Shown piece after piece: positions 15,898 to 25,992 of a DNA stretch of 64,000 bases. The notes below the pieces were generated by a model that did not search any database, was not told the origin of the DNA, and saw nothing but the letters and a program-made list of their open reading frames with translations. The translations under genes were made by a program, and so were the position numbers. The stretch comes from Acetobacter aceti NBRC 14818. Lineage in GTDB: Bacteria; Pseudomonadota; Alphaproteobacteria; Acetobacterales; Acetobacteraceae. Position 1 is the first letter of the stretch. Every line of letters starts with the position of its first letter. The stretch lies in contig NZ_AP023410.1 in NCBI RefSeq assembly GCF_000193495.2, positions 620,001 to 684,000 of the forward strand, read 5' to 3'.

Positions 15898-17406
15898 ATG
15901 GGCAACGCTACGCACAAACAGACCGGACCTTCCCCGACTGTCAGCGGACTCTCCGCAAGCACACCGTCTGAAGGGCTGTTCTCCACTTATCAAAACGGAC
16001 ATTTTTTCTGTGAGCTCACCAATACCGGAGCGCCGCTCGATCCCCGGATTGATCTGCTCCGGCAAAGGCTGAACGCCCTTCCTCTGGATGACCTCCGCAC
16101 CCGTGCGGCACAGGCAGAACAGGAACTCTACAATCTCGGCATCACTTTCACGGTATATTCGGACAAGAACGCCATTGACCGGATACTGCCGTTTGATCTT
16201 GTTCCCCGTATCCTGACCCAACCCGAATGGCGCCATGTGGAAGCCGGCGTAAAGCAGCGGGTCAAGGCTCTGAACATGTTCCTGTGGGACATCTATCACG
16301 ATCAGAACGTGCTCAAGGACGGCATTATTCCCCGTGAACTGGTCGTCGGAAACTCCAATTTCTGCCCCGCCATGATGGGACTGGACGTTCCCGGCGGTAC
16401 TTACATCCATATCGACGGCACCGACCTTGTGCGCGACGAGACAGGTCGTTTTCTCGTTCTGGAAGATAACGGACGGACACCTTCCGGCGTCTCGTATGTG
16501 ATCGAAAACCGCCATACGACGCTGCGTGTCATGCCGGATATCGCGTCAGGCATCGACCTCATGCCCGTGGACGAGTACGGCATGCGCTTACAGAATGCGC
16601 TCTCGGAAGTCGCCCCTGAAGGTGTGGACAATCCTCAGGTCGTCCTGCTGTCGCCTGGCATCTACAACTCTGCCTATTTCGAGCATGTTTTCCTCGCCCG
16701 CGAGATGGGTGTTCCTCTCGTGGAAGGACGCGACCTCGTCACTGAAAACGACCGCGTCTATATGCGCACGACAGCGGGCCTGCGTCCGGTCCATTCCATC
16801 TACCGCCGCCTCAACGACGACTTTCTTGATCCGGAAGCCTTTGATCCCTCAAGCATGCTGGGTGTGCCCGGACTGGTGCAGGCCTACCGCAAGGGAAATG
16901 TGACCATCGCCAACGCGATCGGAACCGGCGTGGCGGATGACAAGGCCGTCTACGCCTACATGCCGAGAATCATCCAGTATTACCTCTCGGAAGAACCGAT
17001 CCTTTCCAACGTGGAGACGCATATCTGCGCCGAACCGGAAGGACTGGCCTACACATTGGCCAATCTCGACAAGCTGGTTGTCAAACCCGTTGGTGAATCA
17101 GGTGGTTACGGCCTTCTGATCGGCCCGCATGCGACGAAAGAGGAACTCGCGGAGTTCAGTAGCAAGCTGAAGGACGATCCCTCCAACTACATCAGTCAGC
17201 CGGTCGTGCAGCTTTCCGTCTGTCCGACACTCTGTGAAAACGGCCTCGAAAATCGCCATGTCGATCTGCGTCCTTTCGCTGTCACCGGCAAGGACACATG
17301 GGTGCTTCCGGGCGGTCTCTCCCGCGTAGCCCTGAAGCGAGGCTCGCTCGTCGTCAATTCGTCCCAGGGCGGTGGCTCCAAGGACACATGGGTGCTGGCA
17401 TCATGA
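15898..17406 (+). CDS. Circularly permuted ATP-grasp protein (stand-alone)
   Basis: A 502-residue protein of the CP_ATP-grasp type 2 family (formerly DUF404/DUF407). Family stretches are RVKALNMFLWDIYHDQNVLK, FCPAMMGLDVPGGTYIHIDG, FLVLEDNGRTPSGVSYVIEN, GVPLVEGRDLV and KPVGESGGYGLLIGP. ATP-grasp enzymes form amide-like bonds through an acyl-phosphate; the substrate of this family is not known. AGGAG precedes the start. The stop overlaps the next start by four bases (ATGA, 17403-17406), coupling it to the alpha-E protein. It is the split version of the fused protein at 44638-47262. The C terminus (SRVALKRGSLVVNSSQGGGS) is conserved in the family. Confidence 0.92.
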   Translation: MGNATHKQTGPSPTVSGLSASTPSEGLFSTYQNGHFFCELTNTGAPLDPRIDLLRQRLNALPLDDLRTRAAQAEQELYNLGITFTVYSDKNAIDRILPFDLVPRILTQPEWRHVEAGVKQRVKALNMFLWDIYHDQNVLKDGIIPRELVVGNSNFCPAMMGLDVPGGTYIHIDGTDLVRDETGRFLVLEDNGRTPSGVSYVIENRHTTLRVMPDIASGIDLMPVDEYGMRLQNALSEVAPEGVDNPQVVLLSPGIYNSAYFEHVFLAREMGVPLVEGRDLVTENDRVYMRTTAGLRPVHSIYRRLNDDFLDPEAFDPSSMLGVPGLVQAYRKGNVTIANAIGTGVADDKAVYAYMPRIIQYYLSEEPILSNVETHICAEPEGLAYTLANLDKLVVKPVGESGGYGLLIGPHATKEELAEFSSKLKDDPSNYISQPVVQLSVCPTLCENGLENRHVDLRPFAVTGKDTWVLPGGLSRVALKRGSLVVNSSQGGGSKDTWVLAS

Positions 17407-18473
17407 CCATTACTGTCGATCCGATCGCAACCCTCCCCCCGCAGCCGCTTCTCTCACGGTATGCGGAATGTTCCATGTGGCTTGCCCGTTATATGGAACG
17501 CATTGAAAATCTGGCGCGTATCATCGATATCACCGAGACCTTTGTCCGGTCCGGCGCGATCGATGGCTGGAAGGCCATCATTCAGATCAATGCGGATGAG
17601 GAACGATTCTTCAAGGCACACCGCAAATACGCTGCGGAACAGGTTATCTCCTTCTATGTGATTGAAAGAGACAACCCGACTTCGATCGCCGCTCTGGCTC
17701 ATGCCGCCCGTGAAAACGCCCGTTCCCTGCGTCCGATCATCTCTGTGGAAATGTGGGCGCAACTCAACGTCTTCACCAATTTTATCCGGGACCTGAAAGC
17801 CAACGACATCCGCCCCGGCGAAATTTCCACCCTGTGCACGAAAATCAAGGAAGAATGCCAGACCCATACCGGTATTACCGAGGGAACGCTCTATCGGGAT
17901 CAGGTCTCAGTCTTCTACAATATTGGACGCTATATTGAACGTGCTGATCAGATCACACGTCTGATCGACATCAAATACCACACGCTCCTGCCTTCAGAGG
18001 CCGGTGTGGGATCGGAAGTTGATATCAGCCAGTGGTCCGCTCTTTTGCGCTCGGCAGCGGGTTATCATGCTTACAGACGGGTCATGGCGGGCGACATCCG
18101 CCCCTCCAGCATCATCGGTTTTCTGCTGAAAAGCGCCGCTTTCCCGCGTTCACTGACGACGAACCTCAGACTGCTTCACAATAGCCTAACACAGCTCCGT
18201 CGGGATTATCGCCTGCTTGCCTCGTCCAATATTCTGGAGCGTGTGGAGCATCTCTCCGCCGTACTAGAAAGTCAGACGGCAACCCAGATTATCGTCAGCG
18301 GACTGCATGAGTTCTGCGACTGGATCCAGAGCGAGCTTCAGCTGGTTCAGAATGAAATTGCCCAGGCTTTCTGGCCAACGGAACCTGTCCTGGCGACGCC
18401 TCTCCAGCCACTGCCGCCGCTTGAGCCACTTCCGGCATTTTCATCGCAGACACAAAGCCAGAGTCAGACCTGA
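17403..18473 (+). CDS. Alpha-E domain protein (DUF403)
   Basis: A 356-residue all-helical protein of the alpha-E family, starting with the typical LLSRYAECSMWLARYMERIE then NLARIIDI, and containing VFYNIGRYIERADQITRLID. The family almost always accompanies circularly permuted ATP-grasp enzymes, either next to or fused with them, and is thought to be a partner in the same reaction. No catalytic residues are known. I chose the ATG at 17403 because it overlaps the ATP-grasp stop. The C terminus is a Pro/Gln/Ser-rich tail. No transglutaminase follows in this locus, unlike the larger cluster. Confidence 0.92.
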   Translation: MTITVDPIATLPPQPLLSRYAECSMWLARYMERIENLARIIDITETFVRSGAIDGWKAIIQINADEERFFKAHRKYAAEQVISFYVIERDNPTSIAALAHAARENARSLRPIISVEMWAQLNVFTNFIRDLKANDIRPGEISTLCTKIKEECQTHTGITEGTLYRDQVSVFYNIGRYIERADQITRLIDIKYHTLLPSEAGVGSEVDISQWSALLRSAAGYHAYRRVMAGDIRPSSIIGFLLKSAAFPRSLTTNLRLLHNSLTQLRRDYRLLASSNILERVEHLSAVLESQTATQIIVSGLHEFCDWIQSELQLVQNEIAQAFWPTEPVLATPLQPLPPLEPLPAFSSQTQSQSQT

Positions 18474-18484
18474 GGATGGTGTTG

Positions 18485-18517
18485 GGACAATGGTCGGGTT
18501 AGGCCCGGCCATTGTCC
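18485..18517. terminator. Hairpin terminator between convergent genes
   Basis: GGACAATGG (18485-18493) pairs with CCATTGTCC (18509-18517); an inner CGGG/CCCG extends it to about 14 pairs with a short loop. It lies between the convergent alpha-E and radC-like genes. There is no long T run on either side, so termination efficiency is uncertain. Confidence 0.65.
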
Positions 18518-18528
18518 TTCAGGAGCTT

Positions 18529-19281
18529 CTACAGCAATTTCGACTCTGCAAAGCTGAGCCATTTACCATTTCCGACAATCACATGATCCCGCACGGTAAT
18601 GCCCAGAACACTGGCGGCAGAGGCAACCTGTTTGGTCATGGCAAGATCTTCAGCAGAAGGTGACGGATCACCACTCGGGTGATTGTGCACGAGAACAAGT
18701 GCGGTCGCCTTCAGTTCAAGCGCCCTGCGTACGACCTCTCTTGGGTAGACAGGCGTATGATTGACCGTTCCCCTCGCCTGCGCTTCATCGGCGATCAATA
18801 GTCCGGTCTCGTCCAGAAAAAGGATGTGAAACTGCTCTATGACTTCCCGTGCCAGAACTGCTGACAGATAGGCGTACAGCTTTTTCCGATCAGAAAGAAT
18901 TTCACTGTCCGCAAGCTGAGACCTCTGGAGCCTGACCGCAGCTTCACGAAAGACGGTTACGGCCGCAAGCATGTACGGCCCAATCCCGGCCACAGAGCGC
19001 AAAGCCTGTGTGGAAGCCGTCAGAGTTCCCGCAAATGACCCGAACCGGGCAAGCAGCATTCCTGCCATTACCTTCGGTTCCTCATGTTTCGGCATGGCCA
19101 GACGCACCAGCGCCGAGAGGGCGTCAATATCATCCAGAACCGGCAGATCGGTGACAAGACCACTCTCTTCCGGATCTGCCTGCTCGCTGTTATGAAGCGC
19201 TCTGGTCGGGTCAGGTGCCAGTTTTGTGTCGCGGACATTCAGGTTGCGAAATGTCGCCCCGTCCGAAAATCCATTACTCAC
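18529..19281 (-). CDS. RadC/JAB-family protein
   Basis: About 250 residues. The C-terminal JAB/MPN-type domain has the metal motif LVHNHPSGDPSPSAEDLAMT and a preceding FLDETGLLIADE; the N-terminal part has a helix-hairpin-helix-like RSVAGIGPYMLAAV. Once linked to DNA repair, RadC proteins have no firmly proven role and are often found with mobile DNA. I chose the GTG at 19281 because GAGGTC stands six bases upstream; an ATG at 19326 has no ribosome site. It converges with the alpha-E gene. Confidence 0.85.
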   Translation of the reverse strand: MSNGFSDGATFRNLNVRDTKLAPDPTRALHNSEQADPEESGLVTDLPVLDDIDALSALVRLAMPKHEEPKVMAGMLLARFGSFAGTLTASTQALRSVAGIGPYMLAAVTVFREAAVRLQRSQLADSEILSDRKKLYAYLSAVLAREVIEQFHILFLDETGLLIADEAQARGTVNHTPVYPREVVRRALELKATALVLVHNHPSGDPSPSAEDLAMTKQVASAASVLGITVRDHVIVGNGKWLSFAESKLL

Positions 19282-19421
19282 GAAAGACCTCGACGCAAAT
19301 AGAAAGCATCGAAAGTCTACAGGCATGTTATTTCTGTGAATACCAAATATTTTGTTTTTTTATATAAATAAATACTAAAATTTAGACTTAAACTTAATAT
19401 GATGTATTTTATAAAATATCC

Positions 19422-20144
19422 CTAATTATTGAGAAGATTAGTAAGCTTGGACAAATCAAGCCAGAGACTACGGGAATCAAGCCGTTTCATCAGACCATCT
19501 TCCTCAAGCTTCCCCAGCGTACGACTGATTGTTTCGACGGACGTCCCCAGATAATCAGCGATATCGGAGCGATCCATGATCAGGTTGAGAACATTCTTCA
19601 CAGGATCAAAAACTTCCTGCTGCCGACTGCATTCCAGCAGAAAGTCAGCAACCCGCTTCAGCACTCTCTGATGTGTGACAATCAGCAGATGCCGCTGGGA
19701 AAGCCGCAACTGCGCCATGGCTCCCACAAGACAATCCTGTTGCAGCCGCGGCTCATGAGCGCAAAGTGCGTCCAGCGCCGCACGCGGTACACGGATAAGC
19801 AGGCAATCTGTCAGCGCACAGGCCGAGTTCAGATAAACGCCGTTCTCTCCCAACCCGAACGGCTCGCCCGGCATGTAGAAAGCGACGATCTGATTTCTGC
19901 CGTCCGCAAGCTGATGAGCAACACGCACGGCACCTGAGTGCGGAATATAGATATACTGTGCGGGCGTCGCCTGAGCGAAAATCTGTTCCTTACACTCGTA
20001 GGAAACGAGTGAGGCGATCTCCGCCAGTTCCTTCTGAACCACACTGTCCAGAATCAGGAAGCCATCCTTGTCAATACGGTCCGCAGGCCAGTGTCCCACG
20101 GCGCAGATACGGACTTTCGGCAAAGCGACGGCAAGGATCTTCAT
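19422..20144 (-). CDS. Crp/Fnr family transcription regulator
   Basis: A 240-residue protein with an N-terminal cyclic-nucleotide-binding-type barrel (YIYIPHSGAVRVAHQLADGR, VAFYMPGEPFGL) and a C-terminal helix-turn-helix of the Fnr/FixK type (DRSDIADYLGTSVETISRTL). The N terminus lacks the four-cysteine cluster of oxygen-sensing FNR, so it is more like FixK/DNR or another Crp branch. The signal is unknown. It follows ilvE on the same strand but is separated by a hairpin, so it probably has its own promoter. The downstream 95 bp are very AT-rich and hold no gene. Confidence 0.88.
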   Translation of the reverse strand: MKILAVALPKVRICAVGHWPADRIDKDGFLILDSVVQKELAEIASLVSYECKEQIFAQATPAQYIYIPHSGAVRVAHQLADGRNQIVAFYMPGEPFGLGENGVYLNSACALTDCLLIRVPRAALDALCAHEPRLQQDCLVGAMAQLRLSQRHLLIVTHQRVLKRVADFLLECSRQQEVFDPVKNVLNLIMDRSDIADYLGTSVETISRTLGKLEEDGLMKRLDSRSLWLDLSKLTNLLNN

Positions 20145-20176
20145 CGAAACCTGTAAGACTGAAGAAGCTGAAACGC

Positions 20177-20203
20177 AAAAGCCGACACTTGAGAAGTGTC
20201 GGC
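20177..20203 (-). terminator. Terminator of ilvE
   Basis: A perfect 10-bp stem (GCCGACACTT/AAGTGTCGGC, 20181-20203) with a three-base loop. On the minus strand TTTTGCGTTT follows, consistent with a rho-independent terminator just after the aminotransferase gene. Confidence 0.8.
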
Positions 20204-20239
20204 TCCATGGGAATGGTCAGATCTGTCCGCAGAACAGAG

Positions 20240-21337
<1,098 letters not shown>

Positions 21338-21509
21338 GGCCTGCTCTCCTGCCCTGTCAACGGGCTTACCTATGGTTTCATGGCCCTCAGGGCCGATATT
21401 GCGCCACACTTGAGCGGAAATTCCCCTTTTGGGCAATCCGGTCGCAACGCAATTCTGCCGACTGTTTCCAATGAGGTGACCGATTGGTCAATCCCTTGGG
21501 AACCGCTCT

Positions 21510-22208
21510 TCAGGCATGAACATGCTTCAGGGCAGCCTGAAGCTGTCTGGAAACAAGGCCCGGCAGTTCGGAAGGTGTTTCGGCAATGGCCTCCGCACCG
21601 GCTTCGATCAGTTCGCCTTCTCCACCATACCCCCACGCAATGCCAATCGCACGGATGGCATTGGCATGCGCGCCGGAAATATCGAACCGGCGATCACCGA
21701 GCATGATGGCGTGATGCTTTTCAATGCCGTGGTCCGACAGGACCGAGCCGATCAGTTCCGGCTTTTCCGCACCGCTGTCATCCGGTCGAGCGCCATAAAT
21801 TTCCCGGAACTCTCCCAGCAGCCCTGCACGTTCAAGAATGGCGCGGGCCAGCGCCTTGGGTTTTGATGTCGCAATATAGAGGGTAGCGCCCGCCTCTTTG
21901 ATGGTCGCGATCGCCTCCCGCATTCCGGGGAAAACCGGTGTCTGGAACATGCCTTCAGCTTCGTAATGCCGCCGGTAACACGCCATCGCGTCGTCGCACC
22001 GATCATCGCCATAATGGCGGAGAACTTCTCCGATCAGATCTCGCAGCGGAGGACCAACAACCCAGGTCAGATCCTGATCCAGATCAGGTTCATGACCAAG
22101 CTCACGGATCACTTTCCGGATTGTTGCTATGATCCCTGCGCGGGAGTCGATGATTGTTCCATCAAGATCGAAAAGGACCGAGGAACCGGCGAGAGGATGC
22201 GCTGTCAT
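21510..22208 (-). CDS. HAD-superfamily phosphatase, phosphoglycolate-phosphatase-like
   Basis: A 232-residue HAD hydrolase. Motif I is VLFDLDGTIIDS, motif II the TSKP region (LYIATSKPKALA), and motif IV IMLGDRRFDISGA. The cap domain is of the C1 helical type. It hydrolyses a small phosphate ester; the substrate is not fixed by sequence. I chose the ATG at 22208 since the DLDGT motif then falls about 15 residues in, as usual. A second HAD of the same kind (gph) lies at 30601. Divergent from the VOC gene at 22377. Confidence 0.85.
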   Translation of the reverse strand: MTAHPLAGSSVLFDLDGTIIDSRAGIIATIRKVIRELGHEPDLDQDLTWVVGPPLRDLIGEVLRHYGDDRCDDAMACYRRHYEAEGMFQTPVFPGMREAIATIKEAGATLYIATSKPKALARAILERAGLLGEFREIYGARPDDSGAEKPELIGSVLSDHGIEKHHAIMLGDRRFDISGAHANAIRAIGIAWGYGGEGELIEAGAEAIAETPSELPGLVSRQLQAALKHVHA

Positions 22209-22376
22209 GGTTGCAGTTGAATACGCATCCGGGCCGCCGTCAATGCAGCGTTTCCTGCAGGAGCTCTTGTAGGATCGTCCGGGCTGACTGTAGCGTGCCC
22301 GACCGTGGATGGTGTCCGACAGGCCTACGCTCAATACGGCAGACCCGGACACGATCAGAAACTCTGGAGATCGCCT

Positions 22377-22754
22377 ATGTTCAGCCACGTCATGCTTGGC
22401 AGTAACGACATCGAAAGATCACGCAAATTCTACGACGCCATCTTCACGGCAATCGGTGGAACACCGGGAACCCTGAACCCGAAAGGTCGCCTCGTTTATA
22501 CCCACAAGGGCGAACGCCTTGTGATCGGCAAACCGCTCAACGGTGAACCCGCCACCGCAGGTAACGGCTCGACCATCGGTTTCGCCATCGAGACACCGGA
22601 GAAAATCGACGCCTGGTGGAAAGCTGGCGGTGAGAACGGCGGCACCCAGATCGAAGATCCGCCGGGCGTGCGCAAGAACCCTGCTGGCGACATGTATCTC
22701 GCCTATCTGCGCGATCCCGACGGCAACAAGCTGTGCGCCCTGCACTCCATGTAA
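22377..22754 (+). CDS. VOC/glyoxalase-family protein
   Basis: A 125-residue single-domain VOC protein: FSHVMLGSNDIERSRKFYDA at the start, FAIETPEKIDAWW in the middle and YLAYLRDPDGNKLCALH at the end, the usual beta-alpha-beta-beta-beta pattern. The metal-binding positions are plausible (H4, and an acidic position near the end) but the reaction is unknown. I chose the ATG at 22377; the longer frame back to 22305 lacks family similarity. It ends at a hairpin shared with the convergent cupin gene. Confidence 0.82.
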   Translation: MFSHVMLGSNDIERSRKFYDAIFTAIGGTPGTLNPKGRLVYTHKGERLVIGKPLNGEPATAGNGSTIGFAIETPEKIDAWWKAGGENGGTQIEDPPGVRKNPAGDMYLAYLRDPDGNKLCALHSM

Positions 22755-22768
22755 TTCTGTTTCGTCAG

Positions 22769-22793
22769 CCGGTATCGGATTTTCCGATACCGG
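22769..22793. terminator. Hairpin between convergent genes
   Basis: A perfect 10-bp stem CCGGTATCGG/CCGATACCGG with loop ATTTT, between the VOC and cupin genes that converge here. There is no strong T run beyond the stem. Confidence 0.65.
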
Positions 22794-22808
22794 TGACACG
22801 GTCCATTT

Positions 22809-23330
22809 CTATTTGAAACGACAGGGCTGATCGCTGGTCGGCGTCTCATCAGTCTGGATGACCATCAGTTCGACGGGACCAACCCCCACATTTCCTGCGT
22901 CATGCCCGATACGGCCCTGCTGGTCCTTGCGGCTGAGCTGATCCTCACCCAGCGAGACTTCACCCGGTCCCATGACCACCTTGTGCCCGTCCATGGCCGT
23001 CACATACCATGAGCCCTTAAGCGGAATGATCCACTGCACTTTCGGGTCCGGATGCCACACACCGTTCCAGTGCGCTGGCTGCACAGTGAAGATCACCTGA
23101 GCCGGACCTTCCTTCAGCCGGTTCTGCCACTGCGGTCCCGCCGGTTTCGACATGGTTTTCAGATCGAAATCACGGATCGGACAGCGTGTCATATGGCTGA
23201 TACCGTCGTGATCGCTCCAGTTATGCCAGTACCACATGGTTGGGCTAGGCGGTGTCTCGTCAGCCAGCGCCATTCCGGTCATGCTGAGGATGCCGATCAG
23301 TACGGCAAAAACTGTGTTGCGCTTTATCAT
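22809..23330 (-). CDS. Secreted cupin-like protein
   Basis: A 173-residue protein with a signal peptide (KRNTVFAVLIGILSMTGMALA) and a cupin-like beta-rich body (PKVQWIIPLKGSWYVTAMDG, VVMGPGEVSLGEDQ). Several His and Trp residues near the mature N terminus (MWYWHNWSDHDGISH) stand out and could bind metal. The function is unknown; it is probably periplasmic. The ATG overlaps the stop of the upstream VOC gene by four bases (23327-23330), so the two are one transcript. Confidence 0.72.
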   Translation of the reverse strand: MIKRNTVFAVLIGILSMTGMALADETPPSPTMWYWHNWSDHDGISHMTRCPIRDFDLKTMSKPAGPQWQNRLKEGPAQVIFTVQPAHWNGVWHPDPKVQWIIPLKGSWYVTAMDGHKVVMGPGEVSLGEDQLSRKDQQGRIGHDAGNVGVGPVELMVIQTDETPTSDQPCRFK

Positions 23331-23887
23331 TCTGCCTTCTCCGACTGCCTGCGCGGCGGCTGGTAGCGTTTTTCCGGCGACACCGCATCGAAGCGCTCCC
23401 GACTGGGGGTGGCGAGCAGTTCCACGATCATTCCCCACGGCGTCTTTCCGTAGCAGAACAGATTGCCCGGCCCTTCTTCCAGTGAGGGCTGCTTCTGCGG
23501 TTCTGTCATCAGGACACCACCAGCTTCAGTGAAACGGGCGCATCCTGCTTCGATATCATCCACATAGACTGCAAAATGCTGAAGCCCGAAATCACTGGGA
23601 CGCAGGGCGGCATGCTGCTCCGGTCCGTGCATTTCAAAAAGCTCGATACAGGGCCCCTGCCCCAGCGCCACCATGCACATTTCTTTCACGACCGTTCCGG
23701 GCACAAGGTCGAGGATCTTCTCGACCCTGCTTCCTTCCTGCGGGTGATCCGGCGTCACATTACGATAAAGCGGAACCGCTCCGAAGGCCTGTTCCAGAAA
23801 ACGAAGAGCCGCGTCGATATCGGGAACAGTGACGCCGACATGATCAATCCCCCGCGGCAGACCTGACTGATCCTGAGCCTCTTTCAT
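23327..23887 (-). CDS. VOC-family protein, methylmalonyl-CoA epimerase/dioxygenase-like
   Basis: A 186-residue protein of two VOC repeats: IDHVGVTVPDIDAALRFLEQ with metal His near 15, then FGLQHFAVYVDDIEAGCARF with a second His, and WGMIVELLATPS with the Glu. This H-H-E set matches metal-binding VOC enzymes such as epimerases and extradiol-type dioxygenases. The substrate is unknown. It is first in a two-gene overlapping unit with the secreted cupin protein, suggesting joint work on one compound. Confidence 0.78.
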   Translation of the reverse strand: MKEAQDQSGLPRGIDHVGVTVPDIDAALRFLEQAFGAVPLYRNVTPDHPQEGSRVEKILDLVPGTVVKEMCMVALGQGPCIELFEMHGPEQHAALRPSDFGLQHFAVYVDDIEAGCARFTEAGGVLMTEPQKQPSLEEGPGNLFCYGKTPWGMIVELLATPSRERFDAVSPEKRYQPPRRQSEKAE

Positions 23888-24073
23888 GCTTGCTCCTCCC
23901 GGTTATCTGTAAAAACAACGGAGCCTGTGCCGGTCAGTTGCATATAAAACCCGATGACCGGAACCGATGCCCTCGACGCACGCACTCTCTCCGGCCTATT
24001 TCTTGTCCCGTTTCAAGAATAGGGTGACGCATCGTCATCCTGACTGACAGGAGACCGGCCTGCGCCGGGAAAC

Positions 24074-24868
24074 ATGCTCATGACTGCTGCCATTGAACGC
24101 CGTTTTGAAGCGGCCCGTGCCGTTGTGGATGATGCCGCACGACTGGCCCTTTCGATGAGACCGCCTCCGGGCGGACCGGTGGGCACGCAGAAATCCGCTC
24201 AGGATTGGCTGACTGAAGCAGATGGCGCGGTTGAAGCATTCATTTCCAAACGCATGGCGACTCTCTTTCCGGATGACGGATTTCAGGGCGAGGAAGAAGG
24301 CGCGACACGCAGCGGGAGCCTGCGCTGGGTTGTTGATCCCATCGACGGCACTTCCAACTTCGCGCGCGGACGCAATCGCTGGTGCGTCTCGCTCGGCCTT
24401 CTGGAAGATGATCGTCCGGTTGCCGGTATCGTCTGCGCCCCTGCTCTTAGCGAGACCTATACCGGACTGATCGGCAAGGGCGCTTTCCTGAACGGCAAAC
24501 CCATCAAGGCATCTCCCGTGAGCGACACGCACAGCGCCATGATCGAGATGGGCTGGAGCAATCGGGTGCCGAAACCAGTTTTCATGGAGAAGATCGGGAC
24601 CATTCTGGACTCTGGCGCAATGCCGCGCTCAGGCGGTTCCGGAGCGCTGGCGTTGACCGATGTGGCCTGCGGCCGACTGGATGCCTACATCGAAATCGTT
24701 ATCAATCTCTGGGATGTCGCCGGTGCTCTTCCCATTCTGGCAGAGGCTGGCGCAAAGGTTTCTCCCTTTCTCCGGGACGGCGGTCTGACGGGCGGCGCGA
24801 CCATTCTCGCCGTCGCTCCGGGTATTGCAGAAACACTGTCAAAGGCCGTGAATATCCCGCTGATCTGA
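24074..24868 (+). CDS. Inositol monophosphatase-family phosphatase
   Basis: A 264-residue member of the lithium-sensitive phosphatase family. The diagnostic motif WVVDPIDGTSNF is at residues 85-96, an EEE metal-site region precedes it (GFQGEEEG), and a C-terminal LWDVAGALPILAEAGAKV closes the active site. Possible jobs are inositol monophosphatase (SuhB-like) or histidinol-phosphatase (HisN-like); the context does not decide. The start is uncertain between 24074 and the ATG six bases later. Confidence 0.87.
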   Translation: MLMTAAIERRFEAARAVVDDAARLALSMRPPPGGPVGTQKSAQDWLTEADGAVEAFISKRMATLFPDDGFQGEEEGATRSGSLRWVVDPIDGTSNFARGRNRWCVSLGLLEDDRPVAGIVCAPALSETYTGLIGKGAFLNGKPIKASPVSDTHSAMIEMGWSNRVPKPVFMEKIGTILDSGAMPRSGGSGALALTDVACGRLDAYIEIVINLWDVAGALPILAEAGAKVSPFLRDGGLTGGATILAVAPGIAETLSKAVNIPLI

Positions 24869-25039
24869 AGTGGCAGCCGGGTGGCAGAATGCCATCCGGC
24901 GATCTGCCTTGACATTCGTCATGTAACCGATGGCTACAAAACTATTACCTTTCATGTCCCAAACAGGGTTCTCGTCGGCACGTCCGCACGATAACCTCCG
25001 GCCCATGTCATTTTCGAATGACGACAAGGAGTTTGAAAC

Positions 25040-25786
25040 ATGAAGAAAATTGCACTCTCTCTCATGCTGGCAGCCGGTCTGGCGACAGCGCCGACATTCG
25101 CTCACGCAGCATCGGCCCATGTCGCCTGGGAGAAGTACAAGGCTGGTCGTTCCCTGAAGCATCTGTCCGCTGACGGTCAGCGCGCTTTCGGTGACCTGAT
25201 TCAGGCCCATGACCTGCTTGCGGCAGGCAAGACGGAACAGGCCATCCCGTTCCTCTACGATGCGAGTAAAAGCCTGACAGCAGCTTCAAAAGCAGACAAA
25301 AAGTTTGTTGCGGCTGAAGCTTCCCTGACACCGGCGCCTCAGCATCCGGCAGCACCGGGTCACACCCCTTCCAGCACACAGGAAACCTGGATCCCTGTCG
25401 GTGGTGAATTCGTGGAAACAGAAACCCTCGCTCCCGAGAAAAAAGCTGCTGTCGCAGCCGCCAATGGTCAGCTCAAGGCAGGCAAGGCACCGCAGGCCGC
25501 AGAGACCATGCAGGTTGTTGATGACAAGCTGGATTTCATCGTGGCTCTGGCCCCGCTGAATGCGACACAGGGCGCAGTGAACCGTGCGCAGGTGTTTACG
25601 GAAGGCCACAACCCGCAAGACGCACTTGATGCGGTGACACAGGCGCTGAACGGCCTCGTGTTTGTTGATGATAGCCTTCTTGATGCGCAGGCTGCTCCCG
25701 CAGGCGCTCCTGCCGCTGCTTCTGCTGCTTCTGCTGCACCAGCAGCCTCTGTGGCGACACAGCCCGCAGCCAAAGCTGCCCAGTAA
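25040..25786 (+). CDS. YfdX-family periplasmic protein (copy 1)
   Basis: A 248-residue secreted protein. The signal peptide (KKIALSLMLAAGLATAPTFAHA) is followed by a helical body with the YfdX-type pattern (AGKTEQAIPFLYDASKSL, WIPVGGEFVETETL, AGKAPQAAETMQVVDDKLDF) and an Ala/Pro-rich C-terminal tail. YfdX proteins are linked to acid stress in enterobacteria; the molecular role is unclear. AAGGAG precedes the start and a strong terminator follows at 25798, so it is monocistronic. A second family member lies at 60288-61001. Confidence 0.82.
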   Translation: MKKIALSLMLAAGLATAPTFAHAASAHVAWEKYKAGRSLKHLSADGQRAFGDLIQAHDLLAAGKTEQAIPFLYDASKSLTAASKADKKFVAAEASLTPAPQHPAAPGHTPSSTQETWIPVGGEFVETETLAPEKKAAVAAANGQLKAGKAPQAAETMQVVDDKLDFIVALAPLNATQGAVNRAQVFTEGHNPQDALDAVTQALNGLVFVDDSLLDAQAAPAGAPAAASAASAAPAASVATQPAAKAAQ

Positions 25787-25797
25787 GACCGGTACGA

Positions 25798-25839
25798 TTA
25801 CTCCTGATCATCCAGTGTGAAGATCAGGAGTAATTTTTT
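25798..25839 (+). terminator. Rho-independent terminator after yfdX-like gene
   Basis: A perfect 12-bp stem (TTACTCCTGATC with GATCAGGAGTAA), 12-base loop, followed by a run of six T. One of the clearest terminators in the window. Confidence 0.93.
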
Positions 25840-25992
25840 AAGGTTTGATTCCCGTGAGCAGTCAGGCTGCCACGTTCCGGTTTACTTCGGTCAATCGGGG
25901 CAAAGTGGACTCTGTTCCCTGTACAGTTCGGGACAATGTCCGAAAAACCATGCGCCTGTATTTGAAGACCATACAGACGCCTGACTCTTCTC

